A DNA stretch of 64,000 bases from Nitrospiraceae bacterium (GCA_020632595.1 JACKFF010000001.1:124001-188000), one strand, 5' to 3'; positions 1 through 10,003 are shown, counted from the stretch's first letter. The notes: generated by a model from the letters alone, not told the origin. Numbers and translations are program-made.

Positions 1-737
1 TTCATTCCGAGTCGTTCGACTCTCTGGCTCATCTCGTCCAAATGAGCGGCGCCGTCCTTTTCCGCCTTCTCAAGCAATTGTTCTCCCAATTGCTTAAATT
101 CGGCTTTTCCTTTTCCCCAATACCAGCCTTCCAGGAAGGCGGGCTTTCCCACCACATGCGTCACCGTGACCTTAGGAGGCGTTTTGCCCTTCAACAGACC
201 AAGCATCTGCATAGTACTCAGAGCAACAGCTGAGCCATCGGTGGCGAGAATAATTTTTGCGGCCGTTTTCCCCATCATCACGTGACTTAATTTTTCACGA
301 ACCAATAGCACGGAACACGAAGCTTCCCTCATCACCCAATCACTGGTGCTTCCAAGGAGAAATCGCTTGACATTTGACAAACCCCGTGTCCCAATGATGA
401 CCAGGTCAATCTGATAATCCTTGACTGCCTGTAAAATTTCCGCTCCAGGAAGCCCTTCCACTACGATGTTCTTAATGTTCAGAGAGCTTTCTTTGAGCAT
501 GTCCATTTTGGTTTGCTCAAGGAAAAACTTTGCCTCGGTTATCAGTTGTCCTCTCGCCTGGGCAATCACTCTATCCCAACTCGATGGTCCTCCCGAGGGC
601 ACAATAGAGGGGGCATCCTTCATTTCAATCACATGCATTAAATAAATTTCGGATTTTTTTGGCCAGTCCATCGACTTCACAAATCGGATGGCCTCCTTCG
701 CATGTACTGAATAATCAACCGACACCAGAATTTTCAT
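1..737 (-). CDS. Universal stress protein, tandem Usp domains (3' end cut by window)
   Basis: The reading frame starts with ATG at 737 behind an AGGAGAG ribosome-binding site and runs off the left edge, so about 245 residues are visible and the C-terminus is missing. The first Usp domain opens with MKILVSVDYS and carries the ATP-binding pattern G-TRGLSNVKRFLLGSTSDW, which suggests a nucleotide-binding type. A second domain begins with the LATDGS motif. The stop of malQ lies 41 bases upstream, so the two may be co-transcribed. Usp proteins are cytoplasmic stress proteins; no specific partner can be read from the sequence. It resembles the tandem Usp gene at 28248-29174. Confidence 0.9.
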   Translation of the reverse strand, partial: MKILVSVDYSVHAKEAIRFVKSMDWPKKSEIYLMHVIEMKDAPSIVPSGGPSSWDRVIAQARGQLITEAKFFLEQTKMDMLKESSLNIKNIVVEGLPGAEILQAVKDYQIDLVIIGTRGLSNVKRFLLGSTSDWVMREASCSVLLVREKLSHVMMGKTAAKIILATDGSAVALSTMQMLGLLKGKTPPKVTVTHVVGKPAFLEGWYWGKGKAEFKQLGEQLLEKAEKDGAAHLDEMSQRVERLGM

Positions 738-778
738 CCGTCTCTCCTTTCCTCAAGAAACCCGTCTTGTCTATCCGT

Positions 779-2326
779 TCAAACCTGCGTGGTCATTGGC
801 CGTCGATCAAATAAATCTGTCAGGTCACGGAGTCGGGTTCCAACATTCTCCGGCAACTGCCCGGGGTGAACCCGCCACTCCCAGTTCCCTTTGAGCGTGC
901 CGGGGCGATTCATCCGGCATCCACTCCCCAAACCCAATACGTCCTGAAGCGGAACCATGGCGAGTTGGGCAACAGAGCTCATGGCCAGTCGAATCACATC
1001 CCAATGAACGTCTCGCCCGTCGGTACCAAGATAGCGCAATACACTCACACGCTCCTCCTTGATCTCCTCTTTGGATTGGGTAGTTTCCTTCCCCGGTTCA
1101 GCGGTAAACCACCCGACCGTCGTATTATGGTCATGAGTGGCCGTATAAACGATGGAATTCCGAGTATAGTGATGGGGTCGATAGTAATGGGCTTTGGGAT
1201 CGGTGCCGAAAGCCATTTGTAAAATTCGCATACCGGGAAAACCACAGGAATCCCGTAACGCCTCAACCTCCGGAGTGATCACACCAAGGTCCTCGGCGAT
1301 CACCGGCAAATCACCAAGTGCGGCTTTCACGGCTGCAAACAATTCGCCTCCCGGACCTTTCACCCATCGACCATGGATGGCATGAGGTTCAGAAGCCGGG
1401 ATTTCCCAATAAGCTTCAAACCCCCGGAAATGATCCAATCGAATCTTATCGACAAGAGCAAGATTGGCACGAAATCGATCGATCCACCATTGATAATCAG
1501 ACCCGGCTCTCACGTCCCACCGGTAAATCGGATTCCCCCACCGTTGTCCTGTTGCGCTAAAATAGTCCGGCGGCACCCCGGCCACCACGGACGGTTGACA
1601 TTGGTCATCCAAATAAAATGAATCAGGATGCGCCCAGACGTCTGAACTATCATGAGCAATATAAATCGGGAGGTCCCCGATAATTCTGACTCCCCTGGCA
1701 TGAGCATACTGTCTCAGAACGGACCATTGGTGAAAAAACAGATACTGAAGAAACTGATGAAAATCTATGTTATCTCTGAGGCGACGACTGCATTCCTGCA
1801 AGGCTTTAGGATCTCGAACAATCAATGGCTTTTCCCATCGAGTCCATGCTTGCCCCGCATAGCTTTCCTTCAAAGACATAAAGAGGGAGAGGTCTTCTAA
1901 CCAGGAGGCATGCTTTTCACGAAACAACAAAAAGGCTTGGCGATGTTCGGCTGGAGGATTGGCTTTAAACTGCTCAAATGCCTGTTCGAAGATTAGGTGC
2001 TTTTGCGTTATGACCAGAGGGTAATCCACACGTTCAGCTGGAAAGGGAGGAGGCCGCCTCGCATCGGATGCCGATATAAATCCATCCTCCACAAGTTTTT
2101 CCGGGCTAATGAGTAAGGGGTTTCCTGCAAAGGCGGAAAAACACATGTAGGGGGAATTGCCATATCCGGTCGGACCCAGTGGCAACATCTGCCACCAACT
2201 CTGACCTGCGGCCTTTAGAAAATCGACAAATTGATAGGTTGCGGGTCCTAAATCCCCGATGCCCCATCCCTCCGGGAGAGACGTCGGATGTAATAAGATT
2301 CCACTTCCTCTAACCAGATTCACCAT
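779..2326 (-). CDS. malQ: 4-alpha-glucanotransferase (amylomaltase, GH77)
   Basis: The 515-residue protein has the usual length of the compact bacterial GH77 amylomaltases. It transfers alpha-1,4-glucan segments between maltodextrins or glycogen-derived chains in the cytoplasm. The N-terminal SGILLHPTSLP motif is typical. The three catalytic carboxylates are visible: nucleophile D298 in KIRLDHFRG, acid/base E345 in VIAEDLG, and D399 in THDHNTT. The C-terminal GTLKGNWEWR motif closes the barrel as in the family. The ATG start has only a weak ribosome-binding site, and the next codon, GTG, is an alternative. A usp gene follows 41 bases downstream. A debranching-enzyme gene at the other end of the window is decayed, so MalQ here may act on glycogen without that partner. 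Confidence 0.96.
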   Translation of the reverse strand: MVNLVRGSGILLHPTSLPEGWGIGDLGPATYQFVDFLKAAGQSWWQMLPLGPTGYGNSPYMCFSAFAGNPLLISPEKLVEDGFISASDARRPPPFPAERVDYPLVITQKHLIFEQAFEQFKANPPAEHRQAFLLFREKHASWLEDLSLFMSLKESYAGQAWTRWEKPLIVRDPKALQECSRRLRDNIDFHQFLQYLFFHQWSVLRQYAHARGVRIIGDLPIYIAHDSSDVWAHPDSFYLDDQCQPSVVAGVPPDYFSATGQRWGNPIYRWDVRAGSDYQWWIDRFRANLALVDKIRLDHFRGFEAYWEIPASEPHAIHGRWVKGPGGELFAAVKAALGDLPVIAEDLGVITPEVEALRDSCGFPGMRILQMAFGTDPKAHYYRPHHYTRNSIVYTATHDHNTTVGWFTAEPGKETTQSKEEIKEERVSVLRYLGTDGRDVHWDVIRLAMSSVAQLAMVPLQDVLGLGSGCRMNRPGTLKGNWEWRVHPGQLPENVGTRLRDLTDLFDRRPMTTQV

Positions 2327-2462
2327 AATCCCGAGTTAAATGCGCTGAAAAACTGTTGAGTAAAAAGATTAAGATGAACCTCAGGCTTTCCTGACTCTTG
2401 GTCATACCTGCAAAACACTGTCGAGATGGTCGGCAGGCAATCTTGAGTTGGAGGTTCACCTT

Positions 2463-3029
2463 TCAGGGTGCGTGCTTTTGGGTCTTTTTGGGTCGCTTCT
2501 TGGAAACGCTTTCAGGAGCGGGCTTCACTTGGCTTTCCCCTGATGAGAAGGTTTTGACGGTATGGATAATTTGCCGCTCAGCCTCAAGCCAATCGTCCAT
2601 GTCCTTCCCTTTCGTCCGGCCTCGTGCCTCATACAATTCAAATGCGCGTTTGGCAATGCTTGAGTGTAATGCCAATTTAATTGCAGACTCCACCTGATCA
2701 AGATTCACCGCTCCGCCATCGCCTTGAAATCCTCCGATCACCTGGTCGACGCCAAGCTGGGACGCCTGTGACATTAATGAACGCACCGAGGTTCCGGCCA
2801 GCGCCACAATTCCTCCATGATAATGTTGGGCTCGTAGGTCCTTTAGCACGTTGAGTCCATTTGGTTCCGCCACATACATATCCAACACGACCACTAAGGG
2901 GGATTTTTCCTTTACCAGGGGAACCACATCCTGCCTATGAGGAGGAATACAGACTTCATATCCCTTTTCAGAGAGAAAAGCCGAAATCTTTCCTCGAAAT
3001 TCCTCGTGAAAGGTCACAATCATAATCAT
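2463..3029 (-). CDS. Receiver-like domain fused to DUF2934
   Basis: About 188 residues. The first ~120 resemble a CheY-type receiver: a hydrophobic first strand (MIMIVTFHEEF), the phospho-acceptor region VVVLDMYVAEPNG, and a later VALAGTS strand. The acidic pair normally found after strand 1 is not obvious, so phosphorylation competence is uncertain. The C-terminal ~45 residues match DUF2934: IAKRAFELYEARG, then DDWLEAERQI, followed by a basic tail. I chose ATG 3029 rather than TTG 3032 because GGGAGG lies 10 bases ahead of it. DUF2934 has no established function. Four other DUF2934 genes or relics occur in this window, but this is the only one fused to a receiver. Confidence 0.8.
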   Translation of the reverse strand: MIMIVTFHEEFRGKISAFLSEKGYEVCIPPHRQDVVPLVKEKSPLVVVLDMYVAEPNGLNVLKDLRAQHYHGGIVALAGTSVRSLMSQASQLGVDQVIGGFQGDGGAVNLDQVESAIKLALHSSIAKRAFELYEARGRTKGKDMDDWLEAERQIIHTVKTFSSGESQVKPAPESVSKKRPKKTQKHAP

Positions 3030-3032
3030 CAA

Positions 3033-3375
3033 GAAATAACCTCCCTCTCAAAATCCTACGAAACTACTCATCCACTATTTCATGGTAGATAGTACAAATT
3101 CTATACCATTTTCATTTTGTAAATACATTAATGTACTTTCTCTGCAACTCAAACAGCACGGTGAGTGGATGTGCAGAAAGTAAAATCCCTCATAGAGGCA
3201 AATTGCCCCATATTAGGATAGTAATGGAACCCCTTTTAGAGGAATTTCTACACACAATTTTCAGACTCCGGAGATTAATTTTTGGCAGAATCGTACGCTT
3301 CGGCTCTTTCAACCAACACCACAGTCAGCCAGCCCGTGATTCTCAATGGACAAATGGTCGCCTCTGCGCCACTGC
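3033..3375. other. Intergenic stretch, AT-rich
   Basis: No convincing coding region is seen. The part just upstream of the receiver-DUF2934 gene (3060-3130) is AT-rich and probably holds its promoter, but I cannot name boxes with confidence. Confidence 0.5.
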
Positions 3376-3480
3376 TTATTCAGGTCCAGGAGGTCTTTTT
3401 TTCCAGCCTTTCACCAAAACAACAAAGCCGATCACCCCGATAATGAGCGCGAGTCCGCCCAGTAACATTAAAGCATCCAT
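3376..3480 (-). CDS. Small single-pass membrane protein (34 residues)
   Basis: The translation starts MDALMLLGGLALIIGVIGF and ends in a basic, proline-rich tail (KGWKKRPPGPE). It is one hydrophobic helix of about 20 residues with positive charges after it, as expected for an inner-membrane miniprotein. A strong AAGGAG lies about 7 bases before the ATG at 3480. It is too short to be called by standard gene finders. I do not recognise a family and infer no function. The neighbours are the receiver-DUF2934 gene and a decayed lipoprotein gene. Confidence 0.6.
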   Translation of the reverse strand: MDALMLLGGLALIIGVIGFVVLVKGWKKRPPGPE

Positions 3481-3715
3481 GTATTTGTCTCCTTACGTTT
3501 TACCACATCCCTCTTTTCAACCTTCCTGGCAATTGATGCGAGAAGTATGCGAGATGCAAAATCAGGAAAAAATCATTTAAGTCAATGATTGGACAAACAC
3601 TCAGGACAGGTATCGCCGGTCGATTCCGGCCTCCGGACTTTTGTTTTCTCTTTCCTCACGGACCGCTGATTCGAAATAACTCCTTCCACAATCAACCAGG
3701 AAAGGCATTCTTTCG

Positions 3716-4210
3716 CTACCCAAAAAATTCAAAGGTTCCTTTGCCTGAGAGGTTTTTTCCATCAGCATCCTTTGTCACCAATTTAAAAGATCCTTTAATT
3801 TTGGAACCAGACAATTTCGTTCCATCAGCGGGGATGGTTTCCAAGGCCAGAGTTCCTTCTGTATCGAACCCAAAAGAAGTAAGTTTCCCGTCAACTATTC
3901 TCTCAATTTGAACTTCAAAATTTCCACCCAACTCCATTGGATCGGCTGCGACCAATTTTTATGTGCCGGATCCCGTCCTGGCTGGGATCCTGAAGGTTAC
4001 CAACGGATCTTTCATTGGCGATCAAATAATACCCCGAACGCACGCCGTTAACCGTATGTTGCGAGCGCAGATATGCCGCGACCCCGGTCCAGATATGTCA
4101 GCATTCACAGTCCCGGAGACCTTTCCTATGATTCCTGACTGCTTAACATCCGGCAACCAGAAGCAGTGGGAGCCAGACTCCAAAAATAAAATTTTGCGAA
4201 ATGATGTCAT
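3716..4210 (-). pseudogene. Decayed lipoprotein gene with frameshifts and a nonsense codon
   Basis: Read from 4210 leftward, the three frames contain consecutive pieces of one protein. First is MTSFRK followed, after a shift, by a hydrophobic signal ending in a lipobox (LLLVAGC). The original frame then gives GIIGKVSGTVNADISGPG. A shift leads to VAAYLRSQHTVNGVRSGYYL, and a return to the first frame gives DPLVTFRIP. A TAA at 3959-3961 interrupts GSGT-KLVAADP, where a Tyr codon is plausible. The remaining 79 codons are open (MELGGNFEVQIE to KGTFEFFG). At least three frame changes and one stop make a functional product unlikely. The family is not recognised; the content suggests a secreted beta-rich lipoprotein. 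Confidence 0.65.
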
Positions 4211-4616
4211 AATGGAATCCAATTCAGTATATGAGAAATGGATGGATGAACAGTTACCTCCTTATGACCATGGAGACCTCCGCAAGAACCCGAAGAGGCC
4301 GGGCCACAAGGGTTTGTGTGTACTTGCTACTAGTTAACCAATAGCAAAAGAGAATGGGAAGAGGGTAAATCCTGACAAAATATTTGTCATGTACGATCAA
4401 ACGCCCAATTGACGCCGAGCAAAAGACAAAAAATTCATTTCATAAATAAAAAGCGCAGAATACCCCTCAACCTGATGAGGGGGGGAGGAATGCGCAAATG
4501 CCACAAGAAAACACATCTAAAAGATGCCCCTCAGATTGCTGTCAGGAGCTTCACTCAGGACCATGAAGCTTGGGATCTTCCAGTTACGCGTGGTCAGGAT
4601 GGTGAATGGGCGCTAA

Positions 4617-4790
4617 CAATATGCTCCTCAACTCAATAGGATCCATGATGAATTGCTGCTGGCCGTGGAACAATTGAAGGATCTGCCGACTCCTCCGGGT
4701 GCTCTGCCTGATTCACCCCTCACAATTCGGTTCCTTAAAACTTCCCGCCAACAAATTCTAGATTTTCTTTTAGTGCCTAAATCCCTATAG
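4617..4790 (+). pseudogene. Coding-like fragment, possible gene relic
   Basis: A stretch of 57 codons without a usable ATG reads as a protein-like segment (RIHDELLLAVEQLKDLPTPP, then a helical end LKTSRQQILDFLLV) and stops with TAG at 4788-4790. It lies just before the antiporter gene. Upstream, another frame (from about 4490) also has protein-like content, so this may be the 3' end of a frameshifted gene. The family is unknown. Confidence 0.3.
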
Positions 4791-4840
4791 TATGTTTTCC
4801 CCTCGATGCGTGAAAATCCCATGCTAATTTGCTGATTTGT

Positions 4841-6514
4841 ATGTTGCCAATAAACACTATCTTTCAGGAAGTCGCTGCCCTGTTGCTCCTGACAGCGGTG
4901 ATTGGAGCGCTGGCAGCGGGCTTGCGCCAGCCATTGATCGTCGCCTTTATCGCGGTCGGAATCATGAGTGGTCCGTCCGGATTCAATTGGCTACATTCAG
5001 CCGATCAAGTGGACTTATTAGCCAAAATCGGCATCACCCTTCTCCTGTTCATGGTCGGCTTGAAGCTGGATCTGCATTTGATTCGCTCAATGGGGCGAGT
5101 AGCATTGGCCACTGGTCTCGGTCAGGTGCTGTTTACCTCGATTGTCGGGTATGGCCTCTCAGTGGCATTAGGTTTCGAACCATTAGCGGCCCTTTATGTG
5201 GCCGTGGCGCTCACATTCTCCAGCACGATCATCATCGTCAAATTGTTATCGGACAAGGGCGAGATTGATTCGCTCCACGGACGTATCGCCATCGGTTTTC
5301 TTATTGTGCAGGACATCGTGGTCGTATTGGTCATGATCGGCCTCTCCGCCCTAGGGACAGGGGCCACGGAAAATAGCCTCGCACAGGAAATGCTCCTGGT
5401 CTTACTGAAGGGGGTTGCCCTTTTGGCCGGCGTGGGAATCCTCATGCGCTATGGCCTGCCGCAATTACTCTATTGCCTGGCCCGTACCCCGGAGTTGATG
5501 ATGTTGTTTGCGATCGCCTGGGGGGTCTCCCTTGCCGCGCTCAGCGAAGCCTTGGGATTCAGCAAAGAGGTTGGAGGGTTCCTGGCCGGGATTTCGCTGG
5601 CCTCGACGACGTACCGTGAAGCCATCGGTTCACGATTAGTGAGCATCAGGGATTTTCTCTTGTTGTTTTTCTTTCTCAGCCTTGGAGCACAGCTGGATAT
5701 GGGCCACCTGGGCTCTCAAGCCTGGCCGGCCATCGCTCTATCATTATTTGTCCTGATCGGGAATCCCCTGATTGTGATCATCATCATGGGAGTAATGGGA
5801 TACCGGGCGAGGACCGGCTTTCTGGCGGGCCTGACAGTTGCACAAATCAGCGAATTTTCATTGATCCTGGGCGCATTGGGAGTGACCCTCGGTCACATTG
5901 ACGATTCAGTGATGGGACTCATTACGCTTGTGGGTCTGATCACCATTGGACTGTCCACTTACCTGATTTTGTATTCACATCCACTATATGAACGATTCGG
6001 CACATGGCTACAGATCTTTGAGCGGACCACCCCACATCGGGAACAGGAGGAAGATGACACCTCCAGGGAGGCCCTCAATCCGGATGTCATCCTCTGTGGC
6101 CTGGGACGCTACGGCAGCCGGATGGCCGAGGGTTTGCGCAAAAAAGGGTATGTGGTCCTAGGCGTGGATTTTGATCCCGAAGTGGTTGCACTTTGGCATG
6201 CACAAGGCTGGCCCGCCTTTTACGGAGATGCAGCCGATCCGAATCTGCCGGGTTCATTACCTCTGACCCGGACCCGATGGGTCGTGAGCACGATCCCGGC
6301 GACCTCGACCAACGTGACATTACTACACGCCCTCCGCACGCATGGTTATACCAAACAGTTAGGTATGGCAGCCTATACGGTTCGTGAGGCCGAATTATTG
6401 AAACAGGCCGGGGTGAATGTCGTGCTCATCCCGTTTGCCGATGCCGCCGAGCGTGCGGTGGAATTACTGAGTAATTCTCACGTCCTTGCCCTGAAATCCA
6501 ACAAGAATATGTAA
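4841..6514 (+). CDS. Kef-type monovalent cation:proton antiporter with TrkA-N domain
   Basis: About 557 residues from ATG 4841; a TTG 12 bases upstream would add four residues. The N-terminal ~390 residues form a CPA2 antiporter with roughly a dozen hydrophobic segments, beginning IFQEVAALLLLTAVIGALAA and containing the family-like GITLLLFMVGLKLD. After a short acidic linker, residues ~410-545 form a TrkA-N/RCK nucleotide-binding domain with the Rossmann motif GLGRYGSRMAEGL. The protein should exchange K+ or Na+ for protons in the inner membrane under nucleotide control. It stands alone on the plus strand with no KefF/KefG-type partner nearby. Substrate specificity cannot be read from sequence. 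Confidence 0.93.
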   Translation: MLPINTIFQEVAALLLLTAVIGALAAGLRQPLIVAFIAVGIMSGPSGFNWLHSADQVDLLAKIGITLLLFMVGLKLDLHLIRSMGRVALATGLGQVLFTSIVGYGLSVALGFEPLAALYVAVALTFSSTIIIVKLLSDKGEIDSLHGRIAIGFLIVQDIVVVLVMIGLSALGTGATENSLAQEMLLVLLKGVALLAGVGILMRYGLPQLLYCLARTPELMMLFAIAWGVSLAALSEALGFSKEVGGFLAGISLASTTYREAIGSRLVSIRDFLLLFFFLSLGAQLDMGHLGSQAWPAIALSLFVLIGNPLIVIIIMGVMGYRARTGFLAGLTVAQISEFSLILGALGVTLGHIDDSVMGLITLVGLITIGLSTYLILYSHPLYERFGTWLQIFERTTPHREQEEDDTSREALNPDVILCGLGRYGSRMAEGLRKKGYVVLGVDFDPEVVALWHAQGWPAFYGDAADPNLPGSLPLTRTRWVVSTIPATSTNVTLLHALRTHGYTKQLGMAAYTVREAELLKQAGVNVVLIPFADAAERAVELLSNSHVLALKSNKNM

Positions 6515-6983
6515 ATAGCCATCATGATCCAGAATGCGCGACAAATCATACACCCGATAAAGAGGCATTCAGGGGTCCCTGGTCATGGCCCACCCTGATA
6601 CCAATCAGTCTCTCATCATTAAATGACTCACAGGGATGCTTCGATCGCGTAGCCTGGATTCCCCTTCCTGTTATTCTTCACATACATACAATGGAGATTT
6701 CGTAAACTCTCAAATGTTCCCATCCATGCGTGAGGTACCGTATGCAGCCGCACAGCATAGCCCAACAAGTTTGAACCCGCCGCTATCCTTTCTCCATACG
6801 GTTTGTCTCGCTGAAAATTCCTTATTTCTTTAAAAGGCAAGACCCTCCATGTATGTCTTGACCATTTTTTTGCGGAATTGAGTGTCAAATACCCGTCTTG
6901 GATTCAACTTGTAAGTGCAACGGTTAGTGATGTGGTCGTATCAAAGAATACCTCATGTGGCGTACGATAGCCGAGCGTTATAA
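6515..6983. other. Intergenic stretch, nothing supported
   Basis: Short frames occur on both strands but none has a ribosome-binding site plus protein-like composition. No repeat or terminator is obvious between the convergent antiporter and SulP genes. Confidence 0.5.
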
Positions 6984-8533
6984 TTAGGGAGGAGTGGTCT
7001 GCTTTTCAAGCATCTTTGATTCCAATTTTTCCCAATCAACGGACACTGTTCCATCTTGGGTTTCATGAAATTTCTTCCAGGAACTCAGTAAGTTCAGGCA
7101 GGCGTGATCAATACACCGTAGTTCATCAAAATCGAGATGAACGTCTTTCTTCAATGGAACATCATCCAAAGCATTGGCAAATTTTGGGAGATTTACGAAC
7201 GTGGCCGTACCTGAAAATTTGATGGAAATCAGTTTATTGTTCTTGCTGCGGTCCATCGAAACCTGAAGGGTATTAGTTGAATAAATTAACTTCGCAAGTG
7301 CCACACCAAGCCCTGCAAGCACTCCAATTAAAAGGTTGGTTGTCACAATGGTCACCACAGTCACCGCATACACGATGACTTCTCCCCGGCCAAATTTTGA
7401 AAGTGTTCGAATAGCCTGGACATTGATGAGGGTATAGCCGGTGTATACGAGGAGAGCGGCCAAACTTGCGATGGGAACCAATTCGAGTATTTTAGGAAAA
7501 AGTCCGACAAATAAGAGTAACCAGGCACCATGGAGCACAGCTGAGACACGCGTTCGGGCACCACTCTGAAGATTGGCTTTACTTCGGACAATCACTCCTG
7601 TCATGGGTAAAGCTCCAAGAAATCCACAGAAAAGATTTCCAATGCCCTGGGCAGACATTTCACGGTTGTATCGGGTCCGGGCTCCCGAATGCATCTGGTC
7701 TACAGCAGTGGCGCATAAGAGGGTTTCCGCACTGGCGATAAAGGCAATGGCGATGGCCATGGACAATAGGGATGGATCGAGAAGGGAGGCAAAATCCTCC
7801 AGGTTTAAAAAATGGATCGAGCTCCCGAGGCTGTCCCGGAATTCAATATATTCGATGGAGAGATTTTGCATGTAGGCTTCTCCACTGGCGACCAATACCC
7901 CCACCAGAGGAGCAGGAATAAATTGAATCTTTTTAGGCACCAGAAATTGCCAAAAATAATAACTGCGATCGTGAGAATTCCAATGCGGGCCGACACTAAA
8001 TGACTCGAGTCAACTCCCTTCTGAGGGATCAACCCTTTCCACGCGGCCTCGGGAATGGTCAAAATATTCTCAAGTCCGCTTCCTTTGGGCGTGTCCCCGA
8101 TCATAACGTGAAATTGGCTTGCCAGGATGAGCGCGCCGATTCCCGCTAACATTCCTTGAATCACTGCAGGGGAGACGGCTCGGAACCATTGACCTAACTG
8201 AAGAAATCCCGCCAGGATTTGGATTCCTCCGGCCACCAGAACCACGATCCCGAGTTTGCCTATGCCAAAACGCTGAATCACATCGAAGACAATCACGGTC
8301 AGACCGGCAGCCGGGCCGCTGACCTGCAGAGGGCACCCGGCAAGGAGTCCGACAACGAGGCCCCCGATAATACCGGTAATAATCCCCTTCACAGGAGGGG
8401 CACCCGATGCAATGGCAATGCCCATGCACAAGGGCAATGCCACGAGAAACACCACAACGGAGGCCAGAAAATCGCGTCGTACATCTTTCCACGTCATCGT
8501 AAAAAGCTCTTTCCACTCCAGTTTCTTCATCAT
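6984..8533 (-). pseudogene. SulP family anion transporter with STAS domain, split by one frameshift
   Basis: Two overlapping minus-strand frames together encode a SulP (SLC26-like) permease of about 517 residues. The upstream frame, from ATG 8533, gives the N-terminal helices (FLASVVVFLVALPLCMGIAI, GLLAGCPLQVSGPAAGLTVI). The downstream frame gives the remaining helices (FIASAETLLCATAVDQMHSG, ALPMTGVIVRSKANLQSGAR) and a C-terminal STAS domain around 7000-7250. The break falls at a run of five A on the plus strand (7952-7956). One extra T on the coding strand would fuse VIIF to WQFLVPKKIQFIPAP. Everything else in the permease looks intact, so this is either a recent mutation, programmed slippage or a consensus error. 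SulP proteins move sulfate, bicarbonate or other anions; the substrate is unknown here. Confidence 0.85.
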
Positions 8534-9061
8534 GCGTCATCCCGCATGCCTCATGAGGAAGAGTGTTCTCTTCCAGGCATCCTGAACCTTTTCGACCTCT
8601 TGGAGAAACAATGAATTTTGATTGATGCGGATCCCACAGCCAAGCCCTCCCTATCGCGATGAAATGGATCCATCCATGGAAATTGGAATCCCGTGCGCAA
8701 CCGACTGGCGACGGCAGGATGAGTCCTCGATTGCTCAAGTTGAACCCATACATTCCCTTTATCGGCATGACAACCAGCTTCTCGCCCTTGAGTTTCGGGG
8801 ACATTCCCCCTCACCATTTGATCTATCCATAGAATGATCATCTAGAGAAAGAGCAAAGAAATTTCCCGCCGCCCCAATTCCGCGGCGATGGTCATGCCGA
8901 ACAAATAATGGTGCTATCAATAGAATGTCTTTGACGCAAGCAAAGACCGCCGGCTGGTCGGTGACAATAAAACGCTATGCGACAGCAGGTGGACAAAAAC
9001 AACACACGTAATCAGCGGATCTACCCTACAGTAAGCTTACACAAACACCACAACTCATGTG
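8534..9061. other. Intergenic stretch, nothing supported
   Basis: It lies upstream of the SulP gene and downstream of the 9062-9535 gene. Frames present are shadows or lack start signals. No recognised RNA or repeat. Confidence 0.45.
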
Positions 9062-9535
9062 TCATGTGCCGTGTTTCTGAGAGGCATTTCCTTCCTTATC
9101 TAAATCTTCCGTGGGGACCTCTCCGTTTTTTTCCAATGCCAGGAGACGTTGCCCTTCCGAACGATGCATGGCAGCCAATTCTCGTAATTCTTTTGCCGAC
9201 TTCCATCGCGTTGAGGCAATCAACATCCACCCGGACCTGGTAAACCCCTTGGGATCCATATGTGGCTTTTTTGCAAGACTTATGGCTCGCTGTTCCAATC
9301 TCACCGCCTCACTTTGAAGCTCATCAGCCTGTTGATCATAGACCTGCGCCATCTCCAAGAGATCTTCACCTGTCCAGGGCTTCTCATCTGCTAAATCGGA
9401 AGCTTGTTCCGAAGACGTCATCGCATAACTCACCGGTGCCAACATAGTAGGGGGACTTGGTCCTCCCTTTTGGCTTAGGCTCATCACGCCCATTCCACCC
9501 AAGACTCCTATCAACACATATGCCAGTGCACGCAT
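9062..9535 (-). CDS. Exported hypothetical protein with helical, coiled-coil-like body
   Basis: 157 residues from an ATG preceded by GGAGGG. Residues 1-20 (MRALAYVLIGVLGGMGVMSL) form a signal peptide or membrane anchor. The body is charged and helical (EDLLEMAQVYDQQADELQSE, then KSAKELRELAAMHRSEGQRL), consistent with a coiled coil in the periplasm. No catalytic motif and no family recognised. It is the only gene between two ~500-base non-coding stretches, so it is probably monocistronic. Confidence 0.7.
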   Translation of the reverse strand: MRALAYVLIGVLGGMGVMSLSQKGGPSPPTMLAPVSYAMTSSEQASDLADEKPWTGEDLLEMAQVYDQQADELQSEAVRLEQRAISLAKKPHMDPKGFTRSGWMLIASTRWKSAKELRELAAMHRSEGQRLLALEKNGEVPTEDLDKEGNASQKHGT

Positions 9536-10003
9536 AAAATTCCCTCCTGCTTAAAGGGTTACATACATCTTGTAATCTGACAGGAAGTCAATAAAACACG
9601 TTTTTACTAAACCATCGTGAAAATGTTTTTGAAGGGCTGTCTCGAATGTCAATATATTCGGGTTCCCATGAAAATCGGCCTAGTTGGGCATTTCAATGCT
9701 CCTTTTACTAAGCCTATAAAAAAGGCACCACTCAAGGCAGCTGTGAAAAACCCTTGAGGCTCGTCTTCCTCCGAAGCATTAAGAAGTATCTAAAGGATGA
9801 TACCTACGAAGAGTGTCATGGCGGTTGAAAAAGCAATACACCTTGCTCCCCTTTCGCTCCAGGCGTTCAGATATCTATGTGACTTTTCCTTTCTCAGCCT
9901 AGTAGGATTTTTACGCCCGGATGAAGCTAGGTTGCTTTGAGCTCATATCCTCATTTGACCTGCATGGGACGTTCCTCTGCCCTCCCCTTTTTCCATCAGC
10001 ACA
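9536..10003. other. Intergenic stretch, nothing supported
   Basis: No open frame with a start signal. A CCTAG (about 9898) and a CTAGG (about 9928) occur, but their spacing does not match the three-half-site element described elsewhere in this window. Confidence 0.4.

Noticed and set aside
8070..8804. 244-codon minus-strand frame over the SulP start
   Set aside because: Most of it covers the SulP coding region in another frame, and it is rich in Arg, Cys and Gly like a shadow. No ribosome-binding site.
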